Shown: piece after piece, positions 17,416-26,171 of the stretch
How positions within the stretch are numbered: the stretch's first letter is position 1
Layout: the number at the start of each line of letters is the position of its first letter
NCBI RefSeq assembly: GCF_037646705.1
Contig: NZ_JBBHER010000001.1
Coordinates: 62,001-126,000, forward strand
DNA length: 64,000 nucleotides
Direction: 5' to 3'
Source: Pikeienuella litoralis
GTDB taxonomy: Bacteria; Pseudomonadota; Alphaproteobacteria; Rhodobacterales; Rhodobacteraceae
Made by a program: the position numbers and the translations under genes
The notes under the pieces: model-generated
Told to the model about the DNA's origin: nothing
What the model saw: the letters and a program-made list of their open reading frames with translations, nothing else
The model's database searches: none

Positions 17416-18597
17416 TTGACGAGCTTTGATTTTGATCGCCCGATCGCCCGCCTCGGGACCCATTCGGTGAAGTGGGACGGGCTGGTCAGCCGGTTCGGCG
17501 CGCATGCCGAGGGGGCGCTGCCGATGTGGGTCGCTGATATGGAGTTCGCGGCGCCGCCGGCGGTGAACGCGGCGCTTCAGGCCGCGGTCGATCATGGCGT
17601 TCATGGCTATTTCGGCGATCCGGCCGCCTATCTCGCCGCGATCAAGGGCTGGATGAAGCGGCGCCATGGGTGGGAGATCGAGGAGGACTGGATCCTGACG
17701 ACCGCCGGAGTCGTCAACGGCGTCAACCTGGCGATTCAGGCCTATTGCCGCCCGGGCGACGGGGTGATCCTGCAGCAGCCGGTCTATCATCCGTTCGCGC
17801 CGGCGATCCGCAACAACGGCTGCCACGTCGTCGGCAATCTTCTCGTCCGCCGCGACGGGCGCTACGAGATGGATCTGGAGGCGCTGGGCCGCGCCGTCGA
17901 CGCCAAGACCCGCGTCATGATCCTTTGCTCGCCCCATAACCCCTCCGGGCGGGTCTGGAGCCGCGAGGAGTTGCAGGCGCTCGCGGAGTTCTGTCTTGAG
18001 CGCGACATTCTCATCATCTCCGACGAGATCCACCACGACCTGGTGTTCGACGGGCCGCATACCGTGCTGGCGACCCTCAGCCCGGAGATCGCGGCCCGGA
18101 CGGTGACCTTCACCTCCGCGTCCAAGAGCTTCAACATCGCGGGCGGGCACACCGGCAACGCCATCATCTCCGATCCGGGGCTCCGCGCCGCGCTTCAGCG
18201 CCAGATCGAGCGCTGCGGCCTGCATGGCGGTAACCGGTTCGGCTACCTGATGACGACCGCGGCCTACGCCGAGGGCGACGCGTGGCTCGACGCGCTGCTG
18301 GTCTATCTGAAAGGCAACCGCGACTTCATCGACCGGACGGTGGCGGAGCGCATGCCGGGCGTCGCGTCGATGACGCCCGACGCGACCTATCTGAGCTGGC
18401 TGGATTTCTCCGGAACCGGCATGGGGGAGGCGGAGGTCGTCGAGCGGCTGGAGAAGCAGGCGCGGGTGATCTGCAATCACGGCTCCAGCTTCGGGCCGGG
18501 CGGCGCGGGGTACATGCGGCTGAATTTCGCCTGCCCAAGGGCGATGGTCGAGGACGCGATGGGCCGGATCGCCGGCGCCTTCTCCGACCTGCAATAG
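17416..18597 (+). CDS. PatB/MalY-type cystathionine beta-lyase (PLP aminotransferase fold)
   Basis: Fold-type I PLP enzyme, about 393 aa. The PLP lysine is in SASKSFNIAGGHTGN; the conserved LPMWVADMEF near the N-terminus and SPHNPSGRVW and SDEIHHDLVF segments mark the MalY/PatB group, which cleaves cystathionine or other cysteine conjugates to a thiol, pyruvate and ammonia. The start is a TTG at 17416, six bases after AAAGGA; no ATG fits the homologous N-terminus. The upstream frame to 17170 is probably not translated. Divergent from the SAF-domain dehydrogenase. Confidence 0.88.
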   Translation: MTSFDFDRPIARLGTHSVKWDGLVSRFGAHAEGALPMWVADMEFAAPPAVNAALQAAVDHGVHGYFGDPAAYLAAIKGWMKRRHGWEIEEDWILTTAGVVNGVNLAIQAYCRPGDGVILQQPVYHPFAPAIRNNGCHVVGNLLVRRDGRYEMDLEALGRAVDAKTRVMILCSPHNPSGRVWSREELQALAEFCLERDILIISDEIHHDLVFDGPHTVLATLSPEIAARTVTFTSASKSFNIAGGHTGNAIISDPGLRAALQRQIERCGLHGGNRFGYLMTTAAYAEGDAWLDALLVYLKGNRDFIDRTVAERMPGVASMTPDATYLSWLDFSGTGMGEAEVVERLEKQARVICNHGSSFGPGGAGYMRLNFACPRAMVEDAMGRIAGAFSDLQ

Positions 18598-18608
18598 GCG
18601 CGCGCCGC

Positions 18609-18641
18609 CTCGCCGTGGGCCTAGACGAGGCCCGCGGCGAG
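18609..18641. terminator. Bidirectional hairpin between convergent PatB-type gene and ubiA
   Basis: Arms 18609-18622 and 18628-18641 pair over 14 positions with a single t/g mismatch (a U-G wobble in the plus-strand RNA) and a 5-base loop. It begins 12 bases after the lyase stop and overlaps the ubiA stop. No strong T-run follows on either strand. Confidence 0.55.
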
Positions 18642-19595
18642 AAAGCCGGCCAGCAGGATCAGCCCGGTGTCCCGGTTGCTGCGGAAAAGCCGCAGGCAGA
18701 CCGCGACGTCGTCGATATCGAGCCGCCGGATCTGCCACGCGAGATGCGCGCCGAAGGCGGCGACGCCGACAAGCGCGACGTTGAGCGCCGCGCCGTCGAG
18801 CGAAAGCGCCGCCGCCGCGCCCGCGCCGAGCGTCGTCAGCGCGACAAAACCGATCAGCCACACATGCGTCCGCTCGGCGAACAGCCTCGCGGTGGATTTG
18901 ACGCCGATCAGCGCGTCGTCCTCCTTGTCCTGATGCGCGTAGACCGTGTCGTAGTGCAGCGTCCAGGCGATGCCGGCGAGGTAGAGAATCAGCGGCGCGG
19001 CCGTCAGCCCGCCAGTATGCGCGGCCCACCCCATCAGCGCGCCCCAGTTGAAGGCGAGGCCGAGAAAAATCTGCGGCCACCATGTCACGCGCTTCATGAA
19101 GGGATAGATCGCCACCGGCAGAAGCGCGACGATGCCGAGCCAGATCGCGTAGGAATTGAATGTGAGAAGGATCCCGAAGGCGATCAGCGCCTGCGCGATC
19201 ATCCAGGCCGCCGCGCCCTTCACGCCGACCTGGCCCGAGGGGATCGGGCGCGAGCGCGTGCGCTCCACCTCGCCGTCGATATTCCGGTCGGTGATGTCGT
19301 TCCATGTGCAGCCGGCGCCGCGCATCAGGAACGCGCCGAGCCCCATGGCGGAAAACAGCCAGAAATCCTCGATCCGCCAGCCGGTGGCGGCGATGGCGAG
19401 CGCGAGCGACCACCAGCATGGCAACAGAAGCAGCCAGGTCCCGGCCGGCCGGTCCGCCCGCGAAAGCCGGAGCCACGGCCTCAGCCGCCCCGGCATGAAT
19501 CTGTCGACCCAGTTGCGATCGGTCGCATCGGCGACGCGGCCGTTGGCGTCGAGAGGGGGTGAGGCGGGGCTGGCGTCGTTCGTCCGTTCGGTCAT
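18621..19595 (-). CDS. ubiA: 4-hydroxybenzoate octaprenyltransferase
   Basis: Integral membrane prenyltransferase (324 aa) that attaches the polyprenyl tail to 4-hydroxybenzoate, an early committed step of ubiquinone synthesis. It has both Asp-rich diphosphate/Mg binding motifs, NDITDRNIDGEVERTRSRP near residue 110 and YAHQDKEDDALIGVKSTA near 228, and about eight membrane helices. The N-terminal ~40 residues are hydrophilic. Its ATG is only nine bases from that of the divergent rsmE, so its promoter must lie inside rsmE. Confidence 0.95.
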   Translation of the reverse strand: MTERTNDASPASPPLDANGRVADATDRNWVDRFMPGRLRPWLRLSRADRPAGTWLLLLPCWWSLALAIAATGWRIEDFWLFSAMGLGAFLMRGAGCTWNDITDRNIDGEVERTRSRPIPSGQVGVKGAAAWMIAQALIAFGILLTFNSYAIWLGIVALLPVAIYPFMKRVTWWPQIFLGLAFNWGALMGWAAHTGGLTAAPLILYLAGIAWTLHYDTVYAHQDKEDDALIGVKSTARLFAERTHVWLIGFVALTTLGAGAAAALSLDGAALNVALVGVAAFGAHLAWQIRRLDIDDVAVCLRLFRSNRDTGLILLAGFLAAGLV

Positions 19596-19604
19596 ACTCG
19601 TCTC

Positions 19605-20336
19605 ATGGCACGGGACGAGATGAAAATCAGGCTCTTTGTGGACGCGCCGCTCGGCTCCGGCGCATCTGTCGCGCTTGATCGGGATCAGGCGCGTTCTCTC
19701 GGCGCGGCCATGCGCCGCGGCGCCGGCGGGCAGGCGCTTCTCTTCAACGGCCGCGACGGTGAATGGCGCGCGCGGATCGCGGCCATCGACCGGCGGGGCG
19801 CGGAGGCGATCTGCGAGACGCAGACGCGCGCGCAGAAGGAGCCGCCGGATCTCTGGCTGCTCTTCGCGCCGCTGAGGAAGGCGAGGACGGATTCCATCGC
19901 CGAGAAGGCGGCGGAGATGGGCGCGCGGCGGCTCTGGCCGGTGTTCACCCGGTTCACGAATTCCGGGCGCGTGGACGCGGCGCGCCTTCGCGCGCGCGGC
20001 GTCGAAGCGGCGGAGCAATGCGGGCTGCTGTCCGCGCCGGAGATCGCGCCGCCGGAGCGGCTGGACCGCGTTCTCGACGCCTGGCGCCCGGAGCGGAGGC
20101 TCATGTTCTGCGACGAGACGCTCGCCGGGACGGACGCCGCGCTTTCGGGGGCGCCGCGCGGCCCGTGGGCGATTCTGATCGGCCCGGAGGATGGGTTCGC
20201 GCCGGAAGAGAGAGAGCGGCTCCGCGCGGCGCCCTTCGCGTGGCCGGTGGCGCTTGGGCCGCGCGTCTTGCGCGCCGACACCGCCGCCGTCGCGGCGATG
20301 ACGCTCTGGCAGGCGACCTTGGGCGATTGGCGATGA
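19605..20336 (+). CDS. rsmE: 16S rRNA m3U1498 methyltransferase
   Basis: SPOUT-family methyltransferase (243 aa) that methylates U1498 of 16S rRNA with SAM. The knotted C-terminal half shows LIGPEDGFAPEE and LGPRVLRADTAAVAAM; the first normally reads GPEGGF, so one glycine is replaced by aspartate here. An N-terminal PUA-like domain precedes it. The ATG at 19605 gives MARDEMKIRLF; the ATG at 19620 (MKIRLF) is equally plausible. The stop overlaps the next ATG (ATGA). Confidence 0.93.
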   Translation: MARDEMKIRLFVDAPLGSGASVALDRDQARSLGAAMRRGAGGQALLFNGRDGEWRARIAAIDRRGAEAICETQTRAQKEPPDLWLLFAPLRKARTDSIAEKAAEMGARRLWPVFTRFTNSGRVDAARLRARGVEAAEQCGLLSAPEIAPPERLDRVLDAWRPERRLMFCDETLAGTDAALSGAPRGPWAILIGPEDGFAPEERERLRAAPFAWPVALGPRVLRADTAAVAAMTLWQATLGDWR

Positions 20337-20884
20337 GCTTCGTGCGCCCCGAGGTCGCGCGCGCGGCGCGGCGCTGGCGGGAGACGGCGCTCTGGGTGGC
20401 GCTGACGGTGATCGGCGCGGTCTGGCTCACGTCCTCCGGCGGCCTGGCGGGGTGGGGGCTGGCGCTCTGCTGGGGCGCCGCCGGGCTCTGGCTCGCGCGT
20501 TCGGCGTTTCTCTCCGCGCTGGCGGCGGGGCGGGCGCCGGCGCCCGGCGTCGTGACGATCGACGAGAGGAGAATCAGCTATTTCGGCCCCTATGAGGGCG
20601 GCGTCGTCGCGCTGGACGATATCGGCCGGATCGGCTGCGGACGCGTGGGCGGCGGGCCGGATGCGGTCTGGCGGCTCTGGTCGATCGAGACCGGAGATGA
20701 GGTGACGATCCCGGTCGCCGCGGACGGCGCGGAGGCGCTGATCGACGCGTTCGCGGCGCTGCCGGAGTTCGCGCCGGCGCGGGCGCTCTCGGCGTTGAAC
20801 GCATCCTCCGGCGTCGTCACAATCTGGCGACGCCGACGCGGCGGGACTCTCCCCACACTTGCCGCGGGCGCCGCAGCGGACTAA
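20333..20884 (+). CDS. Small membrane protein, unknown function
   Basis: A 183-aa protein with two adjacent hydrophobic segments (about residues 20-65), followed by a soluble domain of about 115 residues rich in short beta-strand patterns (GVVTIDERRISYFGP). I do not recognise it with certainty. The ATGA overlap with rsmE indicates co-translation, and it precedes the glutamate-cysteine ligase gene by 53 bases on the same strand. Confidence 0.75.
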   Translation: MSFVRPEVARAARRWRETALWVALTVIGAVWLTSSGGLAGWGLALCWGAAGLWLARSAFLSALAAGRAPAPGVVTIDERRISYFGPYEGGVVALDDIGRIGCGRVGGGPDAVWRLWSIETGDEVTIPVAADGAEALIDAFAALPEFAPARALSALNASSGVVTIWRRRRGGTLPTLAAGAAAD

Positions 20885-20937
20885 TCGGGGAGCGGTTGGT
20901 CGGCGCGGTTCGGCCTGATGCTGAAGGAACGAGCACC

Positions 20938-22308
20938 ATGTCCATACCGCAAGAGGGCGGCGGCCCGATCGAAAATGAGGCGCAGCTCACGGAATATCTC
21001 GCTGAGGGCGAGAAGCCGAAGGCCGACTGGCGGATCGGCACCGAACACGAGAAGTTCGGGTACAGCCTGAGCGACCGCAAGCCGCTCCCCTATGAGGGCC
21101 CGTGCTCCGTCCGCGCGATGCTCGAAGGGCTCCGCGACACGTTCGGCTGGACGCCGGTGGAGGAGGCCGGACACATCATCGGCCTCACCAAGGACGGCGC
21201 CAATGTCAGCCTCGAGCCGGGCGGCCAGCTCGAGCTTTCCGGCGCGCCGCTGGAGACGATCCATCAGACCTGCGACGAGGTGAACGAGCATCTCGCCGAA
21301 GTGAAGACCGTGGCGGACCGCATCGGCGCCGGATTCATCGGCCTCGGCGCCTCGCCGGACTGGCGCGCGGACGAGATGCCGATGATGCCGAAGGGCCGGT
21401 ATCGGCTGATGACCGACTACATGGGCCGGGTGGGCACCCACGGCACGCAAATGATGTACCGGACCTGCACGGTGCAGGTTAATCTCGACTTCGCGTCGGA
21501 AGCGGACATGGTGAAGAAATTCCGCGTCGCGCTCGCGTTGCAGCCGATCGCGACGGCGCTCTTCGCCTGCTCGCCGTTCTTCAATGGCGAGAAGACCGGG
21601 CATGTGAGCTGGCGCAGCCGGATCTGGCGCGATCTCGACCCGGCCCGGACCGGCATGCTGCCTTTCGTGTTCGAGGATGGGTTCGGCTTCGAGCGCTATG
21701 TCGATTACGCGCTCGATGTGCCGATGTATTTTGTCTATCGCGACGGAAAATACATCGACGCGCTTGGCCAGTCCTTCCGGGATTTCCTGAAAGGCCGGCT
21801 TCCGGCGCTGCCGGGCGAGATCCCGACCCTTTCCGATTTCGCGGACCATCTGACCACGATCTTTCCCGAAGCCCGGTTGAAGAAGTTCATCGAGATGCGC
21901 GGCGCCGACGGCGGCCCGTGGCGGCGGATTTGCGCGCTTCCCGCGCTCTGGGTCGGGCTGATCTATGAGCAGTCCTCGCTCGACGCGGCCTGGGACATCG
22001 CCAAAGGCTGGACCGCGCAAGAGCGTGAGGCGTTCCGCGTCGATGTTTCCGTGAAAGGCTTGAAGGCGAAGATCGCCGGGCGCTCCGCGCTCGACATCGC
22101 GTCCGAGGTTCTGAAAATTTCCGAGGCCGGGCTGAAGGCGCGCGGGCGCCGCGGCGTCGGCGGCATGGTCGCCGACGAGACGCATTTCCTCGACGCGCTT
22201 AAGGAGATCGTCGAGTCCGGGGAGACGCCGGCGGAGGAGATGCTGCGCTGCTTCGATGACGAATGGAAAGGCGATTTCGCCAATCTCTACCGCGACTGCA
22301 GCTATTGA
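20938..22308 (+). CDS. gshA: Glutamate-cysteine ligase
   Basis: ATP-dependent ligase (456 aa) making gamma-glutamylcysteine, the first step of glutathione synthesis. The sequence matches the proteobacterial/plant-type GCL family: IGTEHEKFGYS near the start, SLEPGGQLELSGAP around residue 100, and MYRTCTVQVNLDF with YMGRVGTHGTQMM around 165-190. Length is as expected. The ATG at 20938 is preceded by AAGGA at the usual spacing. Confidence 0.95.
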   Translation: MSIPQEGGGPIENEAQLTEYLAEGEKPKADWRIGTEHEKFGYSLSDRKPLPYEGPCSVRAMLEGLRDTFGWTPVEEAGHIIGLTKDGANVSLEPGGQLELSGAPLETIHQTCDEVNEHLAEVKTVADRIGAGFIGLGASPDWRADEMPMMPKGRYRLMTDYMGRVGTHGTQMMYRTCTVQVNLDFASEADMVKKFRVALALQPIATALFACSPFFNGEKTGHVSWRSRIWRDLDPARTGMLPFVFEDGFGFERYVDYALDVPMYFVYRDGKYIDALGQSFRDFLKGRLPALPGEIPTLSDFADHLTTIFPEARLKKFIEMRGADGGPWRRICALPALWVGLIYEQSSLDAAWDIAKGWTAQEREAFRVDVSVKGLKAKIAGRSALDIASEVLKISEAGLKARGRRGVGGMVADETHFLDALKEIVESGETPAEEMLRCFDDEWKGDFANLYRDCSY

Positions 22309-22388
22309 GCGGCGGACGCTAAGTCTGGCGCTTCGTCTTCGACGCGAGGCCATGTCCGGGCGAGGCGCAAGCGCCCGTCGTCGGCGGC

Positions 22389-23186
22389 TCAGTCGACGAA
22401 AGCGCGCTCGACCACGTATTCGCCCGGCTTGTTGTTCGCGCCTTCGGTCAGCCCCGCCTCTTCGCAGAGCGCCTTGCAGTCGCGCAGCATGTCCATCGAG
22501 CCGCAAATCATCACGCGGTCGGTTGCCGGATCGAGCGCCGGCGCGCCGAGCGCGGCGAAGAGCGAGCCATCGGCGATCCGGGTGGTGATCCTGCCCATCA
22601 CGGGCGAGGGCTCCCTTGTCGTGGCGGCGATATGAGTCAGGCGCTCGGCGGCCATCTCGCCGACAAGCTCGTTCGCGCGCGCCGCGGAGACGACCTCATG
22701 GCCATAGGCGAGCTCCGCAACCTCGCGGCATGTGTGCGTGAGGATCACATGGTCGAATTTTTCGTATGTCTCCGGGTCGCGGATGAGCGAGGCGAAGGGG
22801 GCGATCCCGGTGCCGGTGGCCAGCATGTAGAGCCGTTTTCCGGGCGATAGCGCATCGTTGACGAGGGTTCCGGTCGGCTTTTTCCGCATCAGCACCTGGT
22901 CGCCGGGGCGGATGTGCTGAAGGACGGAGGTGAGCGGCCCGTTCTCGACCTTGATCGAGAAAAACTCGAGCTCATCCGCCCATGAGGGCGAAGCGATCGA
23001 GTAGGCCCGGTAGAGCGGCTTGCCGTTGATCTCCAGTCCGATCATGACGAATTCGCCGGAGCGGAACCGGAAGCTCGCCGGGCGCGCGATGCTGAACGCG
23101 AAGAGCCGGTCGGTATAGTGAGTCACCGAAAGCACCGGTTCGCAGAAAACACCCGGCGGGGCCGTCTTGATCAGATCTTCGGGCAT
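22389..23186 (-). CDS. fpr: Ferredoxin-NADP+ reductase
   Basis: FAD-containing reductase (265 aa) exchanging electrons between NADPH and ferredoxin/flavodoxin. The FAD-binding RAYSIASP motif (near residue 60), the NADP-binding GTGIAPFASLIRDPE (near 114) and the CGSMDM segment near the C-terminus are all present, and the ending YVVERAFVD fits the bacterial class with an aromatic-poor tail. Likely roles are redox homeostasis and oxidative-stress response. Convergent with gshA, followed by a wide region leading to rpmG. Confidence 0.94.
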   Translation of the reverse strand: MPEDLIKTAPPGVFCEPVLSVTHYTDRLFAFSIARPASFRFRSGEFVMIGLEINGKPLYRAYSIASPSWADELEFFSIKVENGPLTSVLQHIRPGDQVLMRKKPTGTLVNDALSPGKRLYMLATGTGIAPFASLIRDPETYEKFDHVILTHTCREVAELAYGHEVVSAARANELVGEMAAERLTHIAATTREPSPVMGRITTRIADGSLFAALGAPALDPATDRVMICGSMDMLRDCKALCEEAGLTEGANNKPGEYVVERAFVD

Positions 23187-23342
23187 CGTCCCGCCCCTCT
23201 CGTGATGATTGGCGTGTCGCGGCGGAACCTAGGCGCTGGGCTGGCGAATGCAACCGCCGGCCCCGCGCGGGTTCTTCGTGGAGGCGCGCCTGAAAAGCCC
23301 GGCCGCGCCCCTGAAACGGGATCATGAGCGCGCGAAGATGCA

Positions 23343-23367
23343 AAAGGGCGCCCCGAGGGCGCCCTTT
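23343..23367 (-). terminator. Intrinsic terminator of rpmG
   Basis: Arms 23343-23353 and 23357-23367 are perfect reverse complements (11 bp, 3-base loop). On the minus strand the hairpin ends in CCCTTTT, 26 bases after the rpmG stop. Confidence 0.85.
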
Positions 23368-23392
23368 GCGGGATTTGTTCTCGATCAAGCGC

Positions 23393-23560
23393 TTACTTGA
23401 TCTTGCCTTCTTTGTACTCGACGTGCTTGCGCACGACCGGATCGTATTTCCGCACCGCCATCTTCTCGGTCATGGTGCGGGAGTTCTTCTTGGTCACATA
23501 GAAGTGGCCGGTGCCGGCCGTCGAGTTGAGCCGGATCTTAACGGTTGTCGGTTTCGCCAT
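23393..23560 (-). CDS. rpmG: 50S ribosomal protein L33
   Basis: Translating the minus strand from the ATG at 23560 gives a 55-aa basic protein starting MAKPTTVKIRLNSTAGTG, then FYVTKKNSRT and KYDPVVRKHVEYKEGKIK, a textbook cysteine-free L33. It falls under common ORF length cut-offs. It has its own sigma-70-like promoter (23622-23649) and an intrinsic terminator, so it is a stand-alone unit between fpr and the MFS gene. Confidence 0.97.
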   Translation of the reverse strand: MAKPTTVKIRLNSTAGTGHFYVTKKNSRTMTEKMAVRKYDPVVRKHVEYKEGKIK

Positions 23561-23621
23561 GTCATCTCTCTTTCGCCACGCAGCCTTCGCCCGCCGCGCG
23601 GCGGGGAAATCTTCGACGCTC

Positions 23622-23649
23622 TGTCTACCGTCCGACGCGCCCGAGTCAA
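23622..23649 (-). promoter_or_regulatory. Probable sigma-70 promoter of rpmG
   Basis: On the minus strand TTGACT (23649-23644) is followed after 16 bases by TAGACA (23627-23622). The predicted start lies about 55 bases upstream of the rpmG ATG, just after the stop of the MFS gene. Confidence 0.55.
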
Positions 23650-23659
23650 GCGTCCCGGT

Positions 23660-24841
23660 TCAGATGCGCGGCCGGTCCCCGCGCCGACGGAGGATCAGCA
23701 ACAGGAAATAGGCCGCCGATACGGCCGCCAGCAGGTGAAACATGCCATGCGGGGGGAGTGCGTCCATCGCGGCGCCGAGGATCGGCGGCGAGAGCAGCGC
23801 GCCCAATCCATAGGCGGACATGAACGCGCCGGTGCCACGCGCCAGCTCCGCGCCCGAATACCGCGAGCCGAGCTCGTTGAGCGCGAATGTATAGAGCCCG
23901 ACCACCAGCCCGCCCCAGAACGCGACGGTGAGCCAGAGCGCCCATGTCGTCCCGGCGAGCGTTGGAAAGAGAAGCGCGGCCGCGCAGGAGACCAGCGCGC
24001 AGAACCCGAGCAACCGGCGCCGGTCCAGGCGGTCGCCGAGCCACCCCATCGGGACCTGCATCACCACGTTTCCCGCGGCGATCAGCGCGACCAGCGTCAA
24101 CGCCGATTGCTCATCCGACCCGATCCGGAGCGCCCAGACGGGAAAGAGCCCCATCGCCCCGGTCTCGATCACGCCGAACAGCGCGACCGCCCAGAGAATC
24201 GCGGGATCGGTGCGGAAAAACCGGAACACATCCCGCGTCGAGCCGCCGACCCCCGTCTCCGCCAGGACCGGCCGGTCCCGCCAGGCGAAAAGAACCGGCG
24301 CCGTCGCCAGAAGCGAGATCGCCGCGCCGGCGATGAAAGGCGAATGCCCCTCGGGCCCGATCAGTTTCAGGAGCGCCGGCCCGGCGAAGAAGCCGAGCGA
24401 GAGAAAAAGCCCGTACACGCCGATCGCCAGGCCGCGCTTTCCCGGCGGCGCCGCGGAGAGGATCCAGATTTCGGAGCAGAAAAAGAGCGACGCGGCGGCG
24501 AAACCGAAGAGAAAGCGCAGCCCCATCCAGATCCAGATGTCCGGGACCAGCGGGAAGAGCAGAAGCAGCGCCGCCATCGCAAGCATCGAGATCAGCATCA
24601 GCCCCGGCAGCGGGATCCGTTGCAGCGCGAACGGCAGAAACGCGCCGCCGAAGAGGATCGCCGCGGCCGACGCGGCCCCGTTGAGGCCGATGGCGACCCC
24701 GGACGCGCCCATCCGCTCCAGCAGGATCGCCAGAAGCGGCAGCGAAAGAGAAAGCCCGAACGCGAAAATGGAGATCGCGGCGATCGCCGCGACCATGCCT
24801 CTGATGCGGCCCGGCGCGGCGTCGCCCGGGATCGCCGTCAT
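23660..24841 (-). CDS. MFS transporter
   Basis: A 393-aa permease with about 12 hydrophobic helices. The loop GDRLDRRRLLGF between helices 8 and 9 and the overall spacing fit the major facilitator superfamily, YcaD/DHA-like branch. The substrate cannot be told from sequence. The ATG shares one base with the stop of the upstream Nudix gene (24841), indicating co-translation. Confidence 0.85.
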   Translation of the reverse strand: MTAIPGDAAPGRIRGMVAAIAAISIFAFGLSLSLPLLAILLERMGASGVAIGLNGAASAAAILFGGAFLPFALQRIPLPGLMLISMLAMAALLLLFPLVPDIWIWMGLRFLFGFAAASLFFCSEIWILSAAPPGKRGLAIGVYGLFLSLGFFAGPALLKLIGPEGHSPFIAGAAISLLATAPVLFAWRDRPVLAETGVGGSTRDVFRFFRTDPAILWAVALFGVIETGAMGLFPVWALRIGSDEQSALTLVALIAAGNVVMQVPMGWLGDRLDRRRLLGFCALVSCAAALLFPTLAGTTWALWLTVAFWGGLVVGLYTFALNELGSRYSGAELARGTGAFMSAYGLGALLSPPILGAAMDALPPHGMFHLLAAVSAAYFLLLILRRRGDRPRI

Positions 24842-25527
24842 CAGAGATGGTCCAGATAGGACCGTCCCTGATCGTGGTGGAAGAAGGGCGTCGGGCGCGG
24901 CTTGTCGGGGGCTTTCAGCCGGGCTTCAACCTCGGCCAGCACCACCTCGGTGATGAAGGGCAGGTCGAGCGCGCGCGCCTCCGCGAGCGTCAGCCAGCGA
25001 AGGTGGCTCAATTCGCCATCCGCGCTCGTGAGATCGTCCGGGTCGCCATGGATCAGCTCCGAATCGGCGAGAAAGAACCGCGCGTCGAAGCGGCGGGTCC
25101 GCGCCGGCGGGGTGATCGCCCGGAAGACGAAGCGGAGCTGCGGCGTGGCCGGCCTGAGCCCGGCGGCGAAGAAACTCCGCCAGTCGCCCGGCGCCGAATC
25201 GGCGCGCGCCCGAACGCCTTCATCCGGCGCGCCGAGCGCGAGCCCGGTCTCCTCCCAGGTCTCGCGGACGGCCGCGAGCGCGAGAGCGGCCGGGCTCGCC
25301 GCCGGATCGGCGCGGGCGCGGAGCCGCTCGTCGTCCTCCGGGCATGCGTCAAACTCGGGGGCCAGCTCCAGATCGGACCTGTCGAGCGCGCCGCCCGGGA
25401 AGACGTATTTCGAGGGCATGAAGGCGGCGGCCCGGCCGCGCTGCCCCATCAGGACGCGCGGCGCGCCGGAGTCCTTGCGGATAAGGATCAGGGTCGAGGC
25501 GTGGCGTGGGGGAGGGATCTCTGTCAT
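24841..25527 (-). CDS. Nudix hydrolase
   Basis: A 228-aa Nudix-fold enzyme. The catalytic part of the box is AAVRETWEETGLALG (RExxEExG), preceded at a distance by FPGGALDRSD; the spacer between the glycines and the REx2EE core is about 25 residues longer than in MutT, as in the NUDT7/NUDT19-like branch that hydrolyses CoA or related diphosphates. The substrate is not proven. It is coupled to the MFS permease downstream. Confidence 0.88.
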   Translation of the reverse strand: MTEIPPPRHASTLILIRKDSGAPRVLMGQRGRAAAFMPSKYVFPGGALDRSDLELAPEFDACPEDDERLRARADPAASPAALALAAVRETWEETGLALGAPDEGVRARADSAPGDWRSFFAAGLRPATPQLRFVFRAITPPARTRRFDARFFLADSELIHGDPDDLTSADGELSHLRWLTLAEARALDLPFITEVVLAEVEARLKAPDKPRPTPFFHHDQGRSYLDHL

Positions 25528-25618
25528 GGGCTGCGATCATCATCAGCGCCGCCCCGCTGTCCAGCGGCAAACGACGCGCCGGGCGGCGAGGCCGGGCCGG
25601 ACCGTGCGATTTTTCCTT

Positions 25619-26008
25619 CTAGAGGCCGAAGCCGTGCATTCTCTGGGCCCATTGAAAGGCGACGACGCCGGCCTTCACGCGCGGAAGCAGCACGATGACC
25701 AGCGTCAGCGCGATTATCGGCCAGGCGATCGCATTGATCCAGGGGGGCAGCGCGATCCACGTATAGGTCATGAACATCAGAGGCCCGACCAGGTGGCCGG
25801 TGATGAGAATGGTCAGCCAGGCCGGCGCATCGTCGGCCCGGTGATGGTGCAGCGCCTCGCCGCAGATATCGCAGTTGTCGCGTATCTTGAGATATCCATC
25901 AAAGATCTCACCGCCGCCGCAGTGCGGACACCGGCGGCGCCACCCTTTGAGAAGGGCGGACCCCAGCGGGCGTTCATCCGAATCGTCTTGTTCGATCATG
26001 TCTTTCAT
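25619..26008 (-). CDS. DUF983 family membrane protein
   Basis: A roughly 129-aa protein with two CxxC pairs (CPHC and CDIC) framing a small zinc-ribbon-like head, an ADDAPAWLTILITGHL segment, and two membrane helices, matching the DUF983 family common in alphaproteobacteria. Function is unknown; some members lie near cytochrome oxidase genes, which is not the case here. The frame is open to 26053; I prefer the ATG at 26008 because homologues have short N-termini. Confidence 0.8.
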   Translation of the reverse strand: MKDMIEQDDSDERPLGSALLKGWRRRCPHCGGGEIFDGYLKIRDNCDICGEALHHHRADDAPAWLTILITGHLVGPLMFMTYTWIALPPWINAIAWPIIALTLVIVLLPRVKAGVVAFQWAQRMHGFGL

Positions 26009-26171
26009 AGGCGTGAAGATAGGCGCGGGGTCGAATGGATTCGACGGCGCCATGTGTCTTGCGGCGCCATGTCGCGATGGCCTGGCGCGCAGCGCCGGCG
26101 ACGGAATCCGAAAACGGCTGCGTAAGACCCTTCGAGAGAGACGATGGCGTCTCTTTACTCAGGAGATGAAG

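Noticed and set aside
22309..22388. Terminator between gshA and fpr
   Set aside because: Only a 6-bp stem with a 9-base loop is visible near 22353-22373; too weak to call in GC-rich DNA.
26110..26134. ECF-type autoregulatory promoter (GGAATC ... CGTAAG) before the EF-hand gene
   Set aside because: The spacing between the two elements is about 12 bases, too short for a normal ECF promoter (about 16-17).
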